Assembly: GCA_002471225.1 (NCBI GenBank)
Contig: DKPO01000032.1
Location: 1 to 56,936 of the forward strand
Source: Porphyromonadaceae bacterium UBA7332
GTDB taxonomy: Bacteria > Bacteroidota > Bacteroidia > Bacteroidales > UBA7332
Direction of reading: 5' to 3'
DNA: 56,936 bases
Shown here: positions 42,540-52,265 of the stretch, one piece after another
Layout: each line of letters begins with the position of its first letter
Numbering within the stretch: the first letter of the stretch is position 1
Notes under the pieces: generated by a model
Databases searched by the model: none
Told to the model about the DNA's origin: nothing
Seen by the model: the letters and a program-made list of their open reading frames with translations, nothing else
Translations under genes and position numbers: made by a program

Positions 42540-45500
42540 ATGTTTTTATACACCTCAGTTTATATAGTTCTAAGCATTCCTTCTATACAATCAGAAATAA
42601 CAACAACACTGTCTAAGGAGTTATCAGAGTATTTTGATACAAGTGTCGAAATAAAAGAAGTGAAACCTGAACTGTTTGATAAAATATCGTTACGCGAAGT
42701 GACTATAAAAGATCAGCATAATGCGACTATACTGAGTGCAAATAAAATTGCTGCTAATTTAGATTTATGGGCGCTGACAAAACGAAGATTGGTAATTAAC
42801 ACGGTACAATTGTTTTCATTTGATGCACATTTGTATCGTGATTCGTTATATGCGCCTTTGAATATTCAATTTATTATAGACAAGCTTAAACCCAAAAAAA
42901 AGAAGAAAAAGAAGGGGCTTATCGAAATTCAGCTTAAAACTATTTTAGTCAGACGTGGAAATGTTAATTATGACAATTACGGGAAAGCACAAACGCCGGG
43001 AATCTTCAATCCGGATCATATAGCAATAAAAAATCTTTTAGCATCCGTGTCTATAAAGACCATTTCGTCCGATTCTATTCAAGCTGTAGTAAAGCGTATA
43101 AGCTTTCAGGAACAGGCCGGTTTTGAACTGAAAAAATTAGCTTTTGAAATAGAGGGGAATAAACAATTATTCAGATTGAATGATTTTCAGTTGAATCTGA
43201 ATAATTCATCATTAAATATCGATACGGCTTATACGGATTTTAGTCAGTGTCCCACTATTGTTAATAGAGAGACACTTTTGAAATTTTCAAAAGAATGGAA
43301 AGATTCTCTTTTGCAGTATACAAAGATTTATGCGAAGATTACACCGTCCTTTGTTTCGACAGAAGATTTTACTCCTTTTGTTTCTAAATTGAAGGATATA
43401 CCTGCGATCATTTCTCTGGGCGGACAATTGAGCGGATCGTTGGATAGCCCTGTTCTGGATAATTTTTATTTGTCAGGTAAAGAGTTGTTCCATTTAGATC
43501 TGAAAGCGAGTGCATCAGGCTTATCCAATATTCAGGATGCTTATTTATATACCGAAATAAATAATCTGTTTGTTGCTCCGGAGGCAATAGATATGATTAC
43601 GCATGCTTTTATACCAAAAAAGAGCTATTTGCATGAATTGGGAGAACAAGCCGGAATTACCCATCTTAAATTAGTAGCATCAGGCTTTCTGAATGATTTT
43701 CATTTACAGACCTCAATTCAGAATAAACTGGGGAAAATTATACTTGATTCAGAGTTAAAGCACTCCAAAGCAGATTCACTATGGAGTGGTAAAGGTAACT
43801 TATCAGCCAATGATATCTTTTTAAAGGTTCTGGTGCCGTCTAAAGATCCCGATCTTTTTAACAGAGGGAATCTATGGTGTGACTTTTCCGGTTCATGGAA
43901 TCCGGGGAAATTACCGGTTCTGAATATTAACGGTGAGCTGTTTGATTTTGATTTTAAAGCGTATCATTACGGGAATATTCGCTTTAAAGGATTGTATTCT
44001 CAGTCCGATATTGAGGCTCAGTTAGGAATGAACGATCTGAATGGATATGCTTACATAAAGGCTCAACTTCAGAATATTGGTAAGAAAAATCAGTCATTCC
44101 ATTCGACGATTGATGTAACGGGTTTGAATACAGATGCTTTGAACCTGACCAAAAAGAAGGAAAACCTCACATTCAGTGGTAAAGGTCAGATTGACTTATC
44201 CGGTATGGGTGTAAATGATGTATCAGGAGCTATACGTTTTGATTCAATCGAAATTGCGAATGATGATAATAAAGTAGATATCCGGAAAATCTCTGTAGTA
44301 GCAGATCAGTCTCAGCCGTATAAGCAAATAAAAATTAACTCATCATTATTAAGTGGTGAAATACGGGGAGATTATAAGTTGACAAATATCCCGGGTAATA
44401 TCATCTCTGTTTTTGCCAATGAGTTACCGGGATTGTTGAGCACGGTTAATATCAGGAATATTGATTCAGATGGAGTCAACCATATTGTTTATGATTTCCA
44501 TACGGGTGATTTAAATCCCTTGTTGCACATCTTGGGAGTTCCATTTGAAACTAAACGTCCCGTTTCTTTATCCGGATTCTTTGATAATCGTACACAACGT
44601 TATGACTTATCCTTAATTGTACCTGAATGTCGCATCGGTAAAACGGTATTGGATCAGAGTCAATTGTATTTACATAATGAGAATGGAGATCAGAATCTTG
44701 AGGTACGTACGACTACATTTAATAAAAAGCAGCAACCTGCCAATATCAAATTGAGTGTAATTGGACGTAATGATTCTATTTTCACAAATGCAGCCGTAAA
44801 TAACAGTGGAGAGAAAACATTTGGAGGAGAGCTTAACCTTGCTTCTTTCTGGCGAAGAGATGATCAGAAAAAACTGGACGGGCATATTGAGATCAAGCCT
44901 ACGAATGTTATCATAAATGATACGGTTTGGAAAATAGCTCCGGCTAATATCTATTTGAATAAGGATGTTTTAGCAGTAGATAAATTCTCAATTTCGCATC
45001 AGGGCCAATTTGTGAAGATCAATGGTAAAGCATCGAAAATCCCCTCAGATACATTACAGTTGCAATTACAGTCAATCAACCTGGATTATGTCTTTGATTT
45101 ACTTAATGTCGCGAATGTTCATTTCGGTGGATATGCTTCGGGAGATTTTAAGCTTTCGAATTTTGAAAAGATCCCTCATATTTTCACGAATAACTTCAAT
45201 GTAAAGAATTTCAGCTTTAATGATGCTCTTCTGGGTAATCTGTCTTTATACAGTGAATGGAATAAAGAGCAGATGGGAATTCTGATGCAGGGAGCGATAG
45301 ATGAAGGCGAAAACACATCCTATGTTGATGGATTTATTTTTCCGACCAAGAACTCACTGGATCTGAGTTTTGATGCATCTAATCTAAATATAGGTTTTAT
45401 TAACCAGTTCGTCTCATCTATTTTTACTAAATTTGATGGACGAGCAACAGGCTATGTCCGTTTATTCGGAGATTTCTCAAAACTGGCATTGGATGGTAGT

Positions 45501-47036
45501 GCTGATTTGCATAATGTAAATCTGGGTGTTGGTTATACCAATACAGAATATACAGTTAATGATAAAATCTTCCTGGAACCTGAACGGATTTATTTCCAGA
45601 ATGCCCAGTTAACCGATTCCAAGGGGAATAGGGGAAGAGCATCCGGGGAAATGACACATGTCGGATTCAAAGATATCCGGTATGATATCAATTTGTTTCC
45701 GGAGAATATGTTGGTATTCAATACCAATAAAAATCAGAATGACTTATTCTTTGGCACAGTTTATGCTACAGGAAAGGCAAGCATTAAAGGAGACGAAGCA
45801 AATGTCAATATTTCGTTGAATGGTCGTACGGAACCAAATACGCATTTCACCTTCTCTATTGGAGGCAGTGCATCGGCTGGCGAGTACCAGTTCCTCACAT
45901 TCAGAGATAAAAAAGCGATATATGAATCTCAGAAATCCGATCAGGACAGTTTGCAGGTTCATGACCCTGTAAAGGACAAAGTGTCATCTGTTATCAATAT
46001 TGACCTGCAGGTTGATGTGACACCGGAGTCTAAGCTGACACTTATAATGGATGAAGTGACGGGCGATGAAATTCAGACTACAGGAAGTGGTAGTATGCGA
46101 CTGACTTATAATTCACGAAATGAGGACGTAAAACTCTACGGGGCTTACACGATTGAGAAGGGTGATTACTACTTTAACCTTCAAAACTTATTTGTCAGAG
46201 AGTTTCAAATACAAAATGGAAGTTCTGTTGTCTTCAGGGGTAACCCGATGGGAGCCGATCTGAATATCAATGCCATTTATGCCTTGACGGCTAATCTGGT
46301 AGACCTGAATGAGAATTTTGTGAACGATCGTGATTTAAGTCGTACAAATGTCCCTGTGCATTGTATGTTGAAAATTACTGGTGACATGTTGCATCCGGAT
46401 CTGGACTTTGATATTTCTCTTCCGTCTAATTCGGATGATATTAATAGGAAAGTCAAGAGTATTATCGGTACACCGGAGATGTTGAACCAACAAATTATCT
46501 ATTTGTTGTTAGTAAATAAGTTTTATACAATTGATGTCGGCGATAACAGGCAGCGTAATGAGCTATCCGCAATTGCATCTTCGACCCTATCATCGCAATT
46601 GAATAATATCTTACGACAAGTCAGCAATAACTGGAACTTAGGAACAAATATCCGTTCGGATAAAGGCGATTTTTCGGATATTGAAGTAGAATTGGCTTTG
46701 TCAAGTCAGCTATTGAATAATCGATTGCTTATTAACGGAAATTTCGGATATAAAGATAATCCGAAATCACAGACAAACTTTATTGGTGATATTGATGCGG
46801 AGTATAAGCTTACGAAGTCCGGCAATCTCAGATTAAAAGGATACAATAAAACCAATGATAGAAATTATTATATTAAATCGTCGGCGACGACACAAGGAGT
46901 AGGTCTGATCTATAAACGTGATTTTGATAAAATCATAGATCTGTTCCGAAAGCGAGTTAGAAAGAAAAATAATCATGAAGATGAGAATAAAGCGGTTACA
47001 CCGTCTGTAAACTCAGATGAAAAAATAGAAAAATAA
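42540..47036 (+). CDS. tamB: Translocation/assembly module protein TamB-like (DUF490)
   Basis: This protein of at least 1498 residues is a long periplasmic beta-taco protein tethered in the inner membrane. TamB/AsmA-like proteins carry lipids or assist outer-membrane protein assembly. Visible: an N-terminal hydrophobic segment (FLYTSVYIVLSIPS), long beta-repeat sequence, a Lys-rich stretch (KPKKKKKKKG near 118) and a conserved C-terminal DUF490 domain (about 1080-1470). The first ATG truncates the membrane anchor. The same frame is open back to a stop at 42480 and encodes KTIRNIILGLLFC just before it, so a non-ATG start (ATT at 42495, or ATA at 42483) is likely. clpC follows at 8 nt. No tamA-like gene is adjacent. 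Confidence 0.85.
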   Translation: MFLYTSVYIVLSIPSIQSEITTTLSKELSEYFDTSVEIKEVKPELFDKISLREVTIKDQHNATILSANKIAANLDLWALTKRRLVINTVQLFSFDAHLYRDSLYAPLNIQFIIDKLKPKKKKKKKGLIEIQLKTILVRRGNVNYDNYGKAQTPGIFNPDHIAIKNLLASVSIKTISSDSIQAVVKRISFQEQAGFELKKLAFEIEGNKQLFRLNDFQLNLNNSSLNIDTAYTDFSQCPTIVNRETLLKFSKEWKDSLLQYTKIYAKITPSFVSTEDFTPFVSKLKDIPAIISLGGQLSGSLDSPVLDNFYLSGKELFHLDLKASASGLSNIQDAYLYTEINNLFVAPEAIDMITHAFIPKKSYLHELGEQAGITHLKLVASGFLNDFHLQTSIQNKLGKIILDSELKHSKADSLWSGKGNLSANDIFLKVLVPSKDPDLFNRGNLWCDFSGSWNPGKLPVLNINGELFDFDFKAYHYGNIRFKGLYSQSDIEAQLGMNDLNGYAYIKAQLQNIGKKNQSFHSTIDVTGLNTDALNLTKKKENLTFSGKGQIDLSGMGVNDVSGAIRFDSIEIANDDNKVDIRKISVVADQSQPYKQIKINSSLLSGEIRGDYKLTNIPGNIISVFANELPGLLSTVNIRNIDSDGVNHIVYDFHTGDLNPLLHILGVPFETKRPVSLSGFFDNRTQRYDLSLIVPECRIGKTVLDQSQLYLHNENGDQNLEVRTTTFNKKQQPANIKLSVIGRNDSIFTNAAVNNSGEKTFGGELNLASFWRRDDQKKLDGHIEIKPTNVIINDTVWKIAPANIYLNKDVLAVDKFSISHQGQFVKINGKASKIPSDTLQLQLQSINLDYVFDLLNVANVHFGGYASGDFKLSNFEKIPHIFTNNFNVKNFSFNDALLGNLSLYSEWNKEQMGILMQGAIDEGENTSYVDGFIFPTKNSLDLSFDASNLNIGFINQFVSSIFTKFDGRATGYVRLFGDFSKLALDGSADLHNVNLGVGYTNTEYTVNDKIFLEPERIYFQNAQLTDSKGNRGRASGEMTHVGFKDIRYDINLFPENMLVFNTNKNQNDLFFGTVYATGKASIKGDEANVNISLNGRTEPNTHFTFSIGGSASAGEYQFLTFRDKKAIYESQKSDQDSLQVHDPVKDKVSSVINIDLQVDVTPESKLTLIMDEVTGDEIQTTGSGSMRLTYNSRNEDVKLYGAYTIEKGDYYFNLQNLFVREFQIQNGSSVVFRGNPMGADLNINAIYALTANLVDLNENFVNDRDLSRTNVPVHCMLKITGDMLHPDLDFDISLPSNSDDINRKVKSIIGTPEMLNQQIIYLLLVNKFYTIDVGDNRQRNELSAIASSTLSSQLNNILRQVSNNWNLGTNIRSDKGDFSDIEVELALSSQLLNNRLLINGNFGYKDNPKSQTNFIGDIDAEYKLTKSGNLRLKGYNKTNDRNYYIKSSATTQGVGLIYKRDFDKIIDLFRKRVRKKNNHEDENKAVTPSVNSDEKIEK

Positions 47037-47044
47037 AAGTATTT

Positions 47045-49588
47045 ATGGAAAATCTATTTTCACAAAAACTAAAAGATATACAAGGATATAGTTTGGAGGA
47101 AGCAGAAAGACTGAACTCAACTGAATTATATCCCGAGCATTTGCTTTTAGGAATACTGAGAGACGGAGATAATCGTGCTATTGGTATTTTAAAGCAACTG
47201 CAGATAGATATTGTCCAATTAAAAAATGCAATAGATGAATCTGTAAAGCGTAATTATATGCAACCCGATGCGGAGATTGAGTCATCAATACCTGTCGATA
47301 CGATCACAACTCGTATTATGATGATGTGCCGTTTAGAATCAAGGTTGTTGAAAAGTGATACTACAGATGTCGAACATTTGCTTTTAGCTATATTGAAAGA
47401 GGATAAAAACATGGCGAAAAAAATCTTAAATGAAAATGCGGTTACGTATGATAAAGTTTATCAGATCGTAAGTGGCAGAAATACAGAAAATATAGAGAAG
47501 TCATTGCCCGAAGCAGGATTTACTGAAGAGGACGATGAAGACGAAAAGGAAAAAGAAAATTTCGGAGCAGGACAACCGGTTAGTTCGGCCAATAAAACGA
47601 CAAGTTCGGCTAAACCTGCAAAAGATACTCCTGTACTTAATAATTTTGGTACAGATTTGACAAAAGCTGCGCAGGAAGAGCGTTTGGATCCTATTATCGG
47701 ACGGGATAATGAGATTGAGCGTGTAGCCCAAATCTTATGTCGTAGAAAGAAAAACAATCCGATTCTTATTGGTGATCCGGGTGTAGGGAAGTCAGCTATT
47801 GTTGAAGGTCTCGCTGCACGTATTGTACAAAAAAAGGTGTCAAGACTGTTATTCAATAAACGTATTATATCTTTAGATATGGCTTCTGTTGTAGCAGGAA
47901 CCAAATACAGAGGACAGTTTGAGGAGCGTTTGAAATCTATCTTAAACGAACTGAAAGAAAATCCGGATATCATTCTGTTTATTGATGAAATACATACGAT
48001 CGTCGGTGCAGGTGGCGGTGGCGGCTCTTTAGATGCAGCCAATATCTTAAAGCCGGCACTTGCTCGCGGAGAAGTTCAATGTATTGGAGCTACAACCATT
48101 GACGAATATCGGAAAACCATTGAAAAAGATGGTGCTTTGGAGAGACGTTTTCAAAAAATTATCGTTGCACCGACAACGCAGGATGAAACGATTCAAATCC
48201 TTCGCAATATAAAAGAGCGTTATGAAGATCATCATAACGTGAAATATACAGATGAGGCTCTGTTAGCTTGTGTTTCATTAACGGACCGTTATGTCAATGA
48301 TCGCAATTTCCCTGATAAAGCGATTGATGCATTGGATGAAGCGGGAGCGAGATCACATATTTCAAATATTGTGGTTCCGAAGTCTATAACGGATCTGGAA
48401 GCAAAAGTTGAAGAGATTCGTACGAGTAAAAATAATGCAGTTGTAGCTCAGAATTTTGAGTTGGCAGCAGATTTCAGAGACAAAGAGCGTACAGCTTTAT
48501 TGGATCTTGAAACAGCTCGTAAGGTTTGGGAAGCTGAGCTTGATAAAAACCGACAAACGATAACGGATGATAATATCGCAGATGTAGTAGCTCTGATGAC
48601 TGGTATTCCTGTTCAGAAGGTAGCTGAAACTGAGACATCCAAACTGATGTTGATGAAGGATACATTGCAGCATGCCGTAATCGGACAGGATGAAGCGGTT
48701 GAGACTTTGGTAAAAGCGATTAAGCGAAGTCGTATCGGTCTGAAAGATCCGAATCGTCCTATCGGAACATTCTTGTTCCTCGGTCCTACAGGGGTAGGTA
48801 AAACGCATTTAGCAAAAAAACTTGCAGAGTTTTTATTTGATACACCGGATGCGATGATTCGCATTGATATGAGTGAATACATGGAGAAATTCTCTGTGTC
48901 CAGATTGATCGGAGCGCCTCCGGGATACGTTGGGTATGAAGAGGGCGGACAGATTACGGAGAAGGTGAGAAGAAAGCCTTATTCGGTAGTTTTGTTGGAC
49001 GAAATCGAGAAAGCTCATCCGGATGTATTCAATCTTCTGTTGCAGGTTTTTGATGAAGGTCGTTTGACCGATAGTTTGGGAAGACAGGTTGATTTTAAGA
49101 ACACGGTTATTATAATGACCTCAAATATCGGTACACGTCAGCTTAAAGACTTTGGAAGAGGTGTCGGTTTTACTACACCTACCGATAAGTCTGAAAGAGA
49201 TCATTCAAGAGCTGTGATCCAGAAAGCATTGAATAAAGCTTTTGCACCTGAATTTATCAATCGTATTGATGATATTATCATGTTCGATCAGCTAAGCAAA
49301 CCTTCGTTGTTGAAGATTATTGATTTGGAGTTGAACTCGTTCATCAAACGAATGAATAAAATCGGTTATGAAATAGAAGTTTCTGAGTCAGCAAAAGAAT
49401 ACGTTGCGCGTGAAGGGTATGATGTTCAGTTTGGAGCACGTCCGCTTAAACGTGCAATCCAGAAACATCTGGAAGATGGTATTGCAGAAGCCATCTTATC
49501 CCATAATCTGAAAGAAGGATCTAAAATCAGTATTGACTTTAAAGATGATAAGCTTCTGTTTAATGATGAAGAGGTCATTAATAAATAG
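47045..49588 (+). CDS. clpC: ATP-dependent Clp protease ATPase subunit ClpC
   Basis: This 847-residue AAA+ unfoldase feeds substrates to ClpP. It has two N-terminal Clp repeats (about 1-145), an acidic linker, AAA-1 with Walker A GDPGVGKSA and Walker B FIDEIHT, a UVR-containing middle region (VVAQNFELAADFRDKE, about 460-475) that marks ClpC over ClpA/ClpB, and AAA-2 with GPTGVGKTH and LLDEIEKAHPD. VGF in GRGVGFT is the ClpP-docking loop. It sits 8 nt after tamB, probably co-transcribed, which couples an envelope-assembly factor to cytosolic proteolysis. No mcsA/mcsB/ctsR partners are present. Confidence 0.95.
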   Translation: MENLFSQKLKDIQGYSLEEAERLNSTELYPEHLLLGILRDGDNRAIGILKQLQIDIVQLKNAIDESVKRNYMQPDAEIESSIPVDTITTRIMMMCRLESRLLKSDTTDVEHLLLAILKEDKNMAKKILNENAVTYDKVYQIVSGRNTENIEKSLPEAGFTEEDDEDEKEKENFGAGQPVSSANKTTSSAKPAKDTPVLNNFGTDLTKAAQEERLDPIIGRDNEIERVAQILCRRKKNNPILIGDPGVGKSAIVEGLAARIVQKKVSRLLFNKRIISLDMASVVAGTKYRGQFEERLKSILNELKENPDIILFIDEIHTIVGAGGGGGSLDAANILKPALARGEVQCIGATTIDEYRKTIEKDGALERRFQKIIVAPTTQDETIQILRNIKERYEDHHNVKYTDEALLACVSLTDRYVNDRNFPDKAIDALDEAGARSHISNIVVPKSITDLEAKVEEIRTSKNNAVVAQNFELAADFRDKERTALLDLETARKVWEAELDKNRQTITDDNIADVVALMTGIPVQKVAETETSKLMLMKDTLQHAVIGQDEAVETLVKAIKRSRIGLKDPNRPIGTFLFLGPTGVGKTHLAKKLAEFLFDTPDAMIRIDMSEYMEKFSVSRLIGAPPGYVGYEEGGQITEKVRRKPYSVVLLDEIEKAHPDVFNLLLQVFDEGRLTDSLGRQVDFKNTVIIMTSNIGTRQLKDFGRGVGFTTPTDKSERDHSRAVIQKALNKAFAPEFINRIDDIIMFDQLSKPSLLKIIDLELNSFIKRMNKIGYEIEVSESAKEYVAREGYDVQFGARPLKRAIQKHLEDGIAEAILSHNLKEGSKISIDFKDDKLLFNDEEVINK

Positions 49589-49676
49589 TGGTTATATTGA
49601 CTTTTAGGCAAAATAAATAAGGATATTGGGGCTTGTATAAACTATTCGCTACAAATCCATTATGTCTTTTATAGAA

Positions 49677-49724
49677 AAAGAGGCTGTCTGACAAGAGTAA
49701 ATCGGGTCAGATAGCCTCTTTTTT
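49677..49724. terminator. Bidirectional terminator between clpC and the TonB receptor gene
   Basis: AAGAGGCTGTCTGAC pairs with GTCAGATAGCCTCTT across 14 nt, with T-runs on both strands. It serves two converging genes. Confidence 0.9.
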
Positions 49725-49737
49725 CATGATGTCAGGT

Positions 49738-52149
49738 CTATAAATAGGCCGATACTTTAAGATTTATCTGAAACGTTGTCAGATAATTAGGAATTGCATA
49801 CTGATGGTTTTGGATATCACTGATCCAGTAATAGGAATTTACATTTTTGAAATTGAAAATATTGAAAAAATCTAAAGCCAGACAAATGCTTTTGAATGGA
49901 GAGAAAAAAGCCTTTTGCATTAGCTTATCTTTTCCTTTCACAATCTCTCTGGATACCCCGCAATCCACACGTTTATATACCGGTGTTCTGAAATGTCCCG
50001 ATTCTCTGTTGCCGTTGGGTGAATAGACAATGAATCCTGATCCGATATTGGCATTCAGTAGAAACCTGTATTTCGGATTGTTAGGCAGATAATCCTGGAA
50101 AAGAAGAGACAAATTAACCTTCTGTTCCGTAGGACGGCTATACCATTTATTACTTATTCTTTCTTCGGATTTCATTATAGATAGTGAAATCCAGGAGTCT
50201 GCTTCGGCTATGAACTCTCCATAAAGTTTAAGATCGATACCTGTCGTATAGCCCGAACCCATATTTTTTCCGGCATACGTAATCTTGATATTATTGATTT
50301 CGTAGGGAATAATACGGTCCAAAGCTTTGTAGTATATTTCAGATGACAGTCGACAGGGCTTCGTGCTTATATGGAAATCCAAATCCAATCCTGCTGTAAA
50401 TTGAATAGATCGTGGAGACATAATTTCAGAATTGGGCCTGACTGTTATATTTCCCTGATTATTAATAGTATCTCTGTATTCTTTGTAAAAATGTGATTGA
50501 TGGTATATGCCGGCTGAAGCGTACAAATGTAAATTTGAAAACTTTTCGGGAGTAAAAGATAAGTTTGCACGCGGACTGAATAAAAACTCTTTATTGTAAT
50601 CCCAGAAAGAGAATCGGCTACCGATGGTAAAAGACCAGTATCCACTCGTGTTTTGCCATGTCAGACGATCAAGGATATACGCATGAAAACGATTGGTCGA
50701 TAAATTATTTCTGGCTTTAATGTTTGAACTGACATTTACCTTGTCAGGCGAAGAAGGTATCGAAAACCCTGCCGAATCCTGCATTTTCCATTCTCTCAGA
50801 TGATCTTTAATATATTCATTCTTATATTGTATTCCCCATTCAATATGAGAGTTTTTGATTTGAATATCTCCCGAGTGTTCAATATCGGCAATTAATGCCT
50901 GTAACCGGTTTCTTGCATGTTCATGATATGTACCGATAGCATAGTCTGAATTTTTCGATCCATCTATAGCGATGTCACTCAGTCTGTATTGTCCCGTGAT
51001 ATCATACTTTTCCTCTTCAAGTGTATTCGTAATAGCTGTACGGAAGCGGATATTTGCATGCGCGACAGGTTTGTAAGCAAACGAAACGGAAGCAAGAATA
51101 TTCTGGAACAGATCTTTTTCGGAGCCTGAAAAATGGACATTGAACTCCTTGGCATTCAAGTAGCTCCCGAAATAGGTTTTTCGTGATTTAGGAATGAATT
51201 TATACATATTTCGACCTAATTGTCCAATAAATGAAATCTTTGATCTATCACTTATCGACCAGTTCAGATGCGTCTGATAATCTAAGAAAGTCGGATTGTA
51301 TTCACCTTTATCATCTAATGTTTTCAATAAAGAAGTATTCTTTTTGAAGCGGACTCCATGAATCTGTGTGAAGTTATTATGCCGTGAACCAACGTAAGCA
51401 GATGCACCCATAAGACTTGCAGAGATTCCGGCTTCGAATTCTTTGGGTTGTTTATAGCTGATATCTAACACCGAAGCGATCTTATTGCCATATTTTGCAT
51501 TAAATCCTCCTGAAGAAAAGTTTACTTTTTCGACAAGATCCGGATTAATAACACTCAGCCCTTCCTGTTGTCCGTTTCGCATAAGCAAAGGGCGATATAT
51601 TTCAGTACCGTTGATATATACGGCATTTTCATCAAAGTTTCCGCCCCGCACTGTATATTGTGAACTCAGCTCATTTCGGGAACTGACTCCCGGCAAGGTT
51701 TTAATTAAGGTTTCAATGCTGTTTCCCGAAGGAGATATAAGAAGATCCTTACTTAATAGTCCTATGTTTTTTAACCCACTGTTACTTATTGTTTTTTGAG
51801 TGATATCAACCTCTTGCAGAAATTCAGTAGCAGGTTCCATGTAAATCACGATAAGAGAGTCTGAAGATCCCCCTTGCAAATCGCAGACCTTACTGTTGAA
51901 ACCGACACAGGAAATATTCAACCGCTTTATATTCAGGTTTGAAACCTGCATCCCGATTTCAAAATATCCCCGATGGTCTGAAAACGTAAGCTCTGTGCTA
52001 TCTGATGTGTATATATGTGCAGCCTCAATCGCATTATTGTGTATATCCAATATATACCCTTTGATATGTATAGGCTTTTGAGCCGATATACATATAGGAA
52101 ATATGCATATCAGAATTAACAGGATATAATAAATGAAGATATTGCGCAT
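49738..52149 (-). CDS. TonB-dependent receptor with carboxypeptidase-like domain
   Basis: This 803-residue outer-membrane receptor has a signal peptide (1-23, ending CISAQ), a carboxypeptidase-D-regulatory-like domain (about 27-108: HIKGYILDIHNNAIEAAHIY), a plug with SPSGNSIETLIKTLPGVSSR and YTVRGGNFDENAVYING (about 135-185), and a long beta-barrel ending KVSAYL. Domain order matches FecA/CirA-like receptors without a SusD partner. No sigma/anti-sigma genes, siderophore or sugar genes flank it, so the ligand is unknown. It is an orphan between clpC and aspS with terminators at both ends. Confidence 0.85.
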   Translation of the reverse strand: MRNIFIYYILLILICIFPICISAQKPIHIKGYILDIHNNAIEAAHIYTSDSTELTFSDHRGYFEIGMQVSNLNIKRLNISCVGFNSKVCDLQGGSSDSLIVIYMEPATEFLQEVDITQKTISNSGLKNIGLLSKDLLISPSGNSIETLIKTLPGVSSRNELSSQYTVRGGNFDENAVYINGTEIYRPLLMRNGQQEGLSVINPDLVEKVNFSSGGFNAKYGNKIASVLDISYKQPKEFEAGISASLMGASAYVGSRHNNFTQIHGVRFKKNTSLLKTLDDKGEYNPTFLDYQTHLNWSISDRSKISFIGQLGRNMYKFIPKSRKTYFGSYLNAKEFNVHFSGSEKDLFQNILASVSFAYKPVAHANIRFRTAITNTLEEEKYDITGQYRLSDIAIDGSKNSDYAIGTYHEHARNRLQALIADIEHSGDIQIKNSHIEWGIQYKNEYIKDHLREWKMQDSAGFSIPSSPDKVNVSSNIKARNNLSTNRFHAYILDRLTWQNTSGYWSFTIGSRFSFWDYNKEFLFSPRANLSFTPEKFSNLHLYASAGIYHQSHFYKEYRDTINNQGNITVRPNSEIMSPRSIQFTAGLDLDFHISTKPCRLSSEIYYKALDRIIPYEINNIKITYAGKNMGSGYTTGIDLKLYGEFIAEADSWISLSIMKSEERISNKWYSRPTEQKVNLSLLFQDYLPNNPKYRFLLNANIGSGFIVYSPNGNRESGHFRTPVYKRVDCGVSREIVKGKDKLMQKAFFSPFKSICLALDFFNIFNFKNVNSYYWISDIQNHQYAIPNYLTTFQINLKVSAYL

Positions 52150-52181
52150 GATCAGATCTGTATAGATAACCTCAATAGAAA

Positions 52182-52217
52182 AACGGCCAGTTATAAAATT
52201 TATTATAACTGGCCGTT
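52182..52217 (-). terminator. Terminator of aspS
   Basis: A perfect 15-bp stem (52182-52196 with 52203-52217) and 6-nt loop are followed on the minus strand by TTTCTATTG. It stops aspS before the TonB receptor gene. Confidence 0.85.
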
Positions 52218-52265
52218 AATTATTTTCGATCTATTCCTTTAGAGAGTAAAGTACAGATACGGATT

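Noticed and set aside
47461..48042. A 193-codon minus-strand frame inside clpC
   Set aside because: It is antisense to the AAA-1 domain, low-complexity (Ser/Pro-rich) and has no promoter. It is a shadow of clpC codons.
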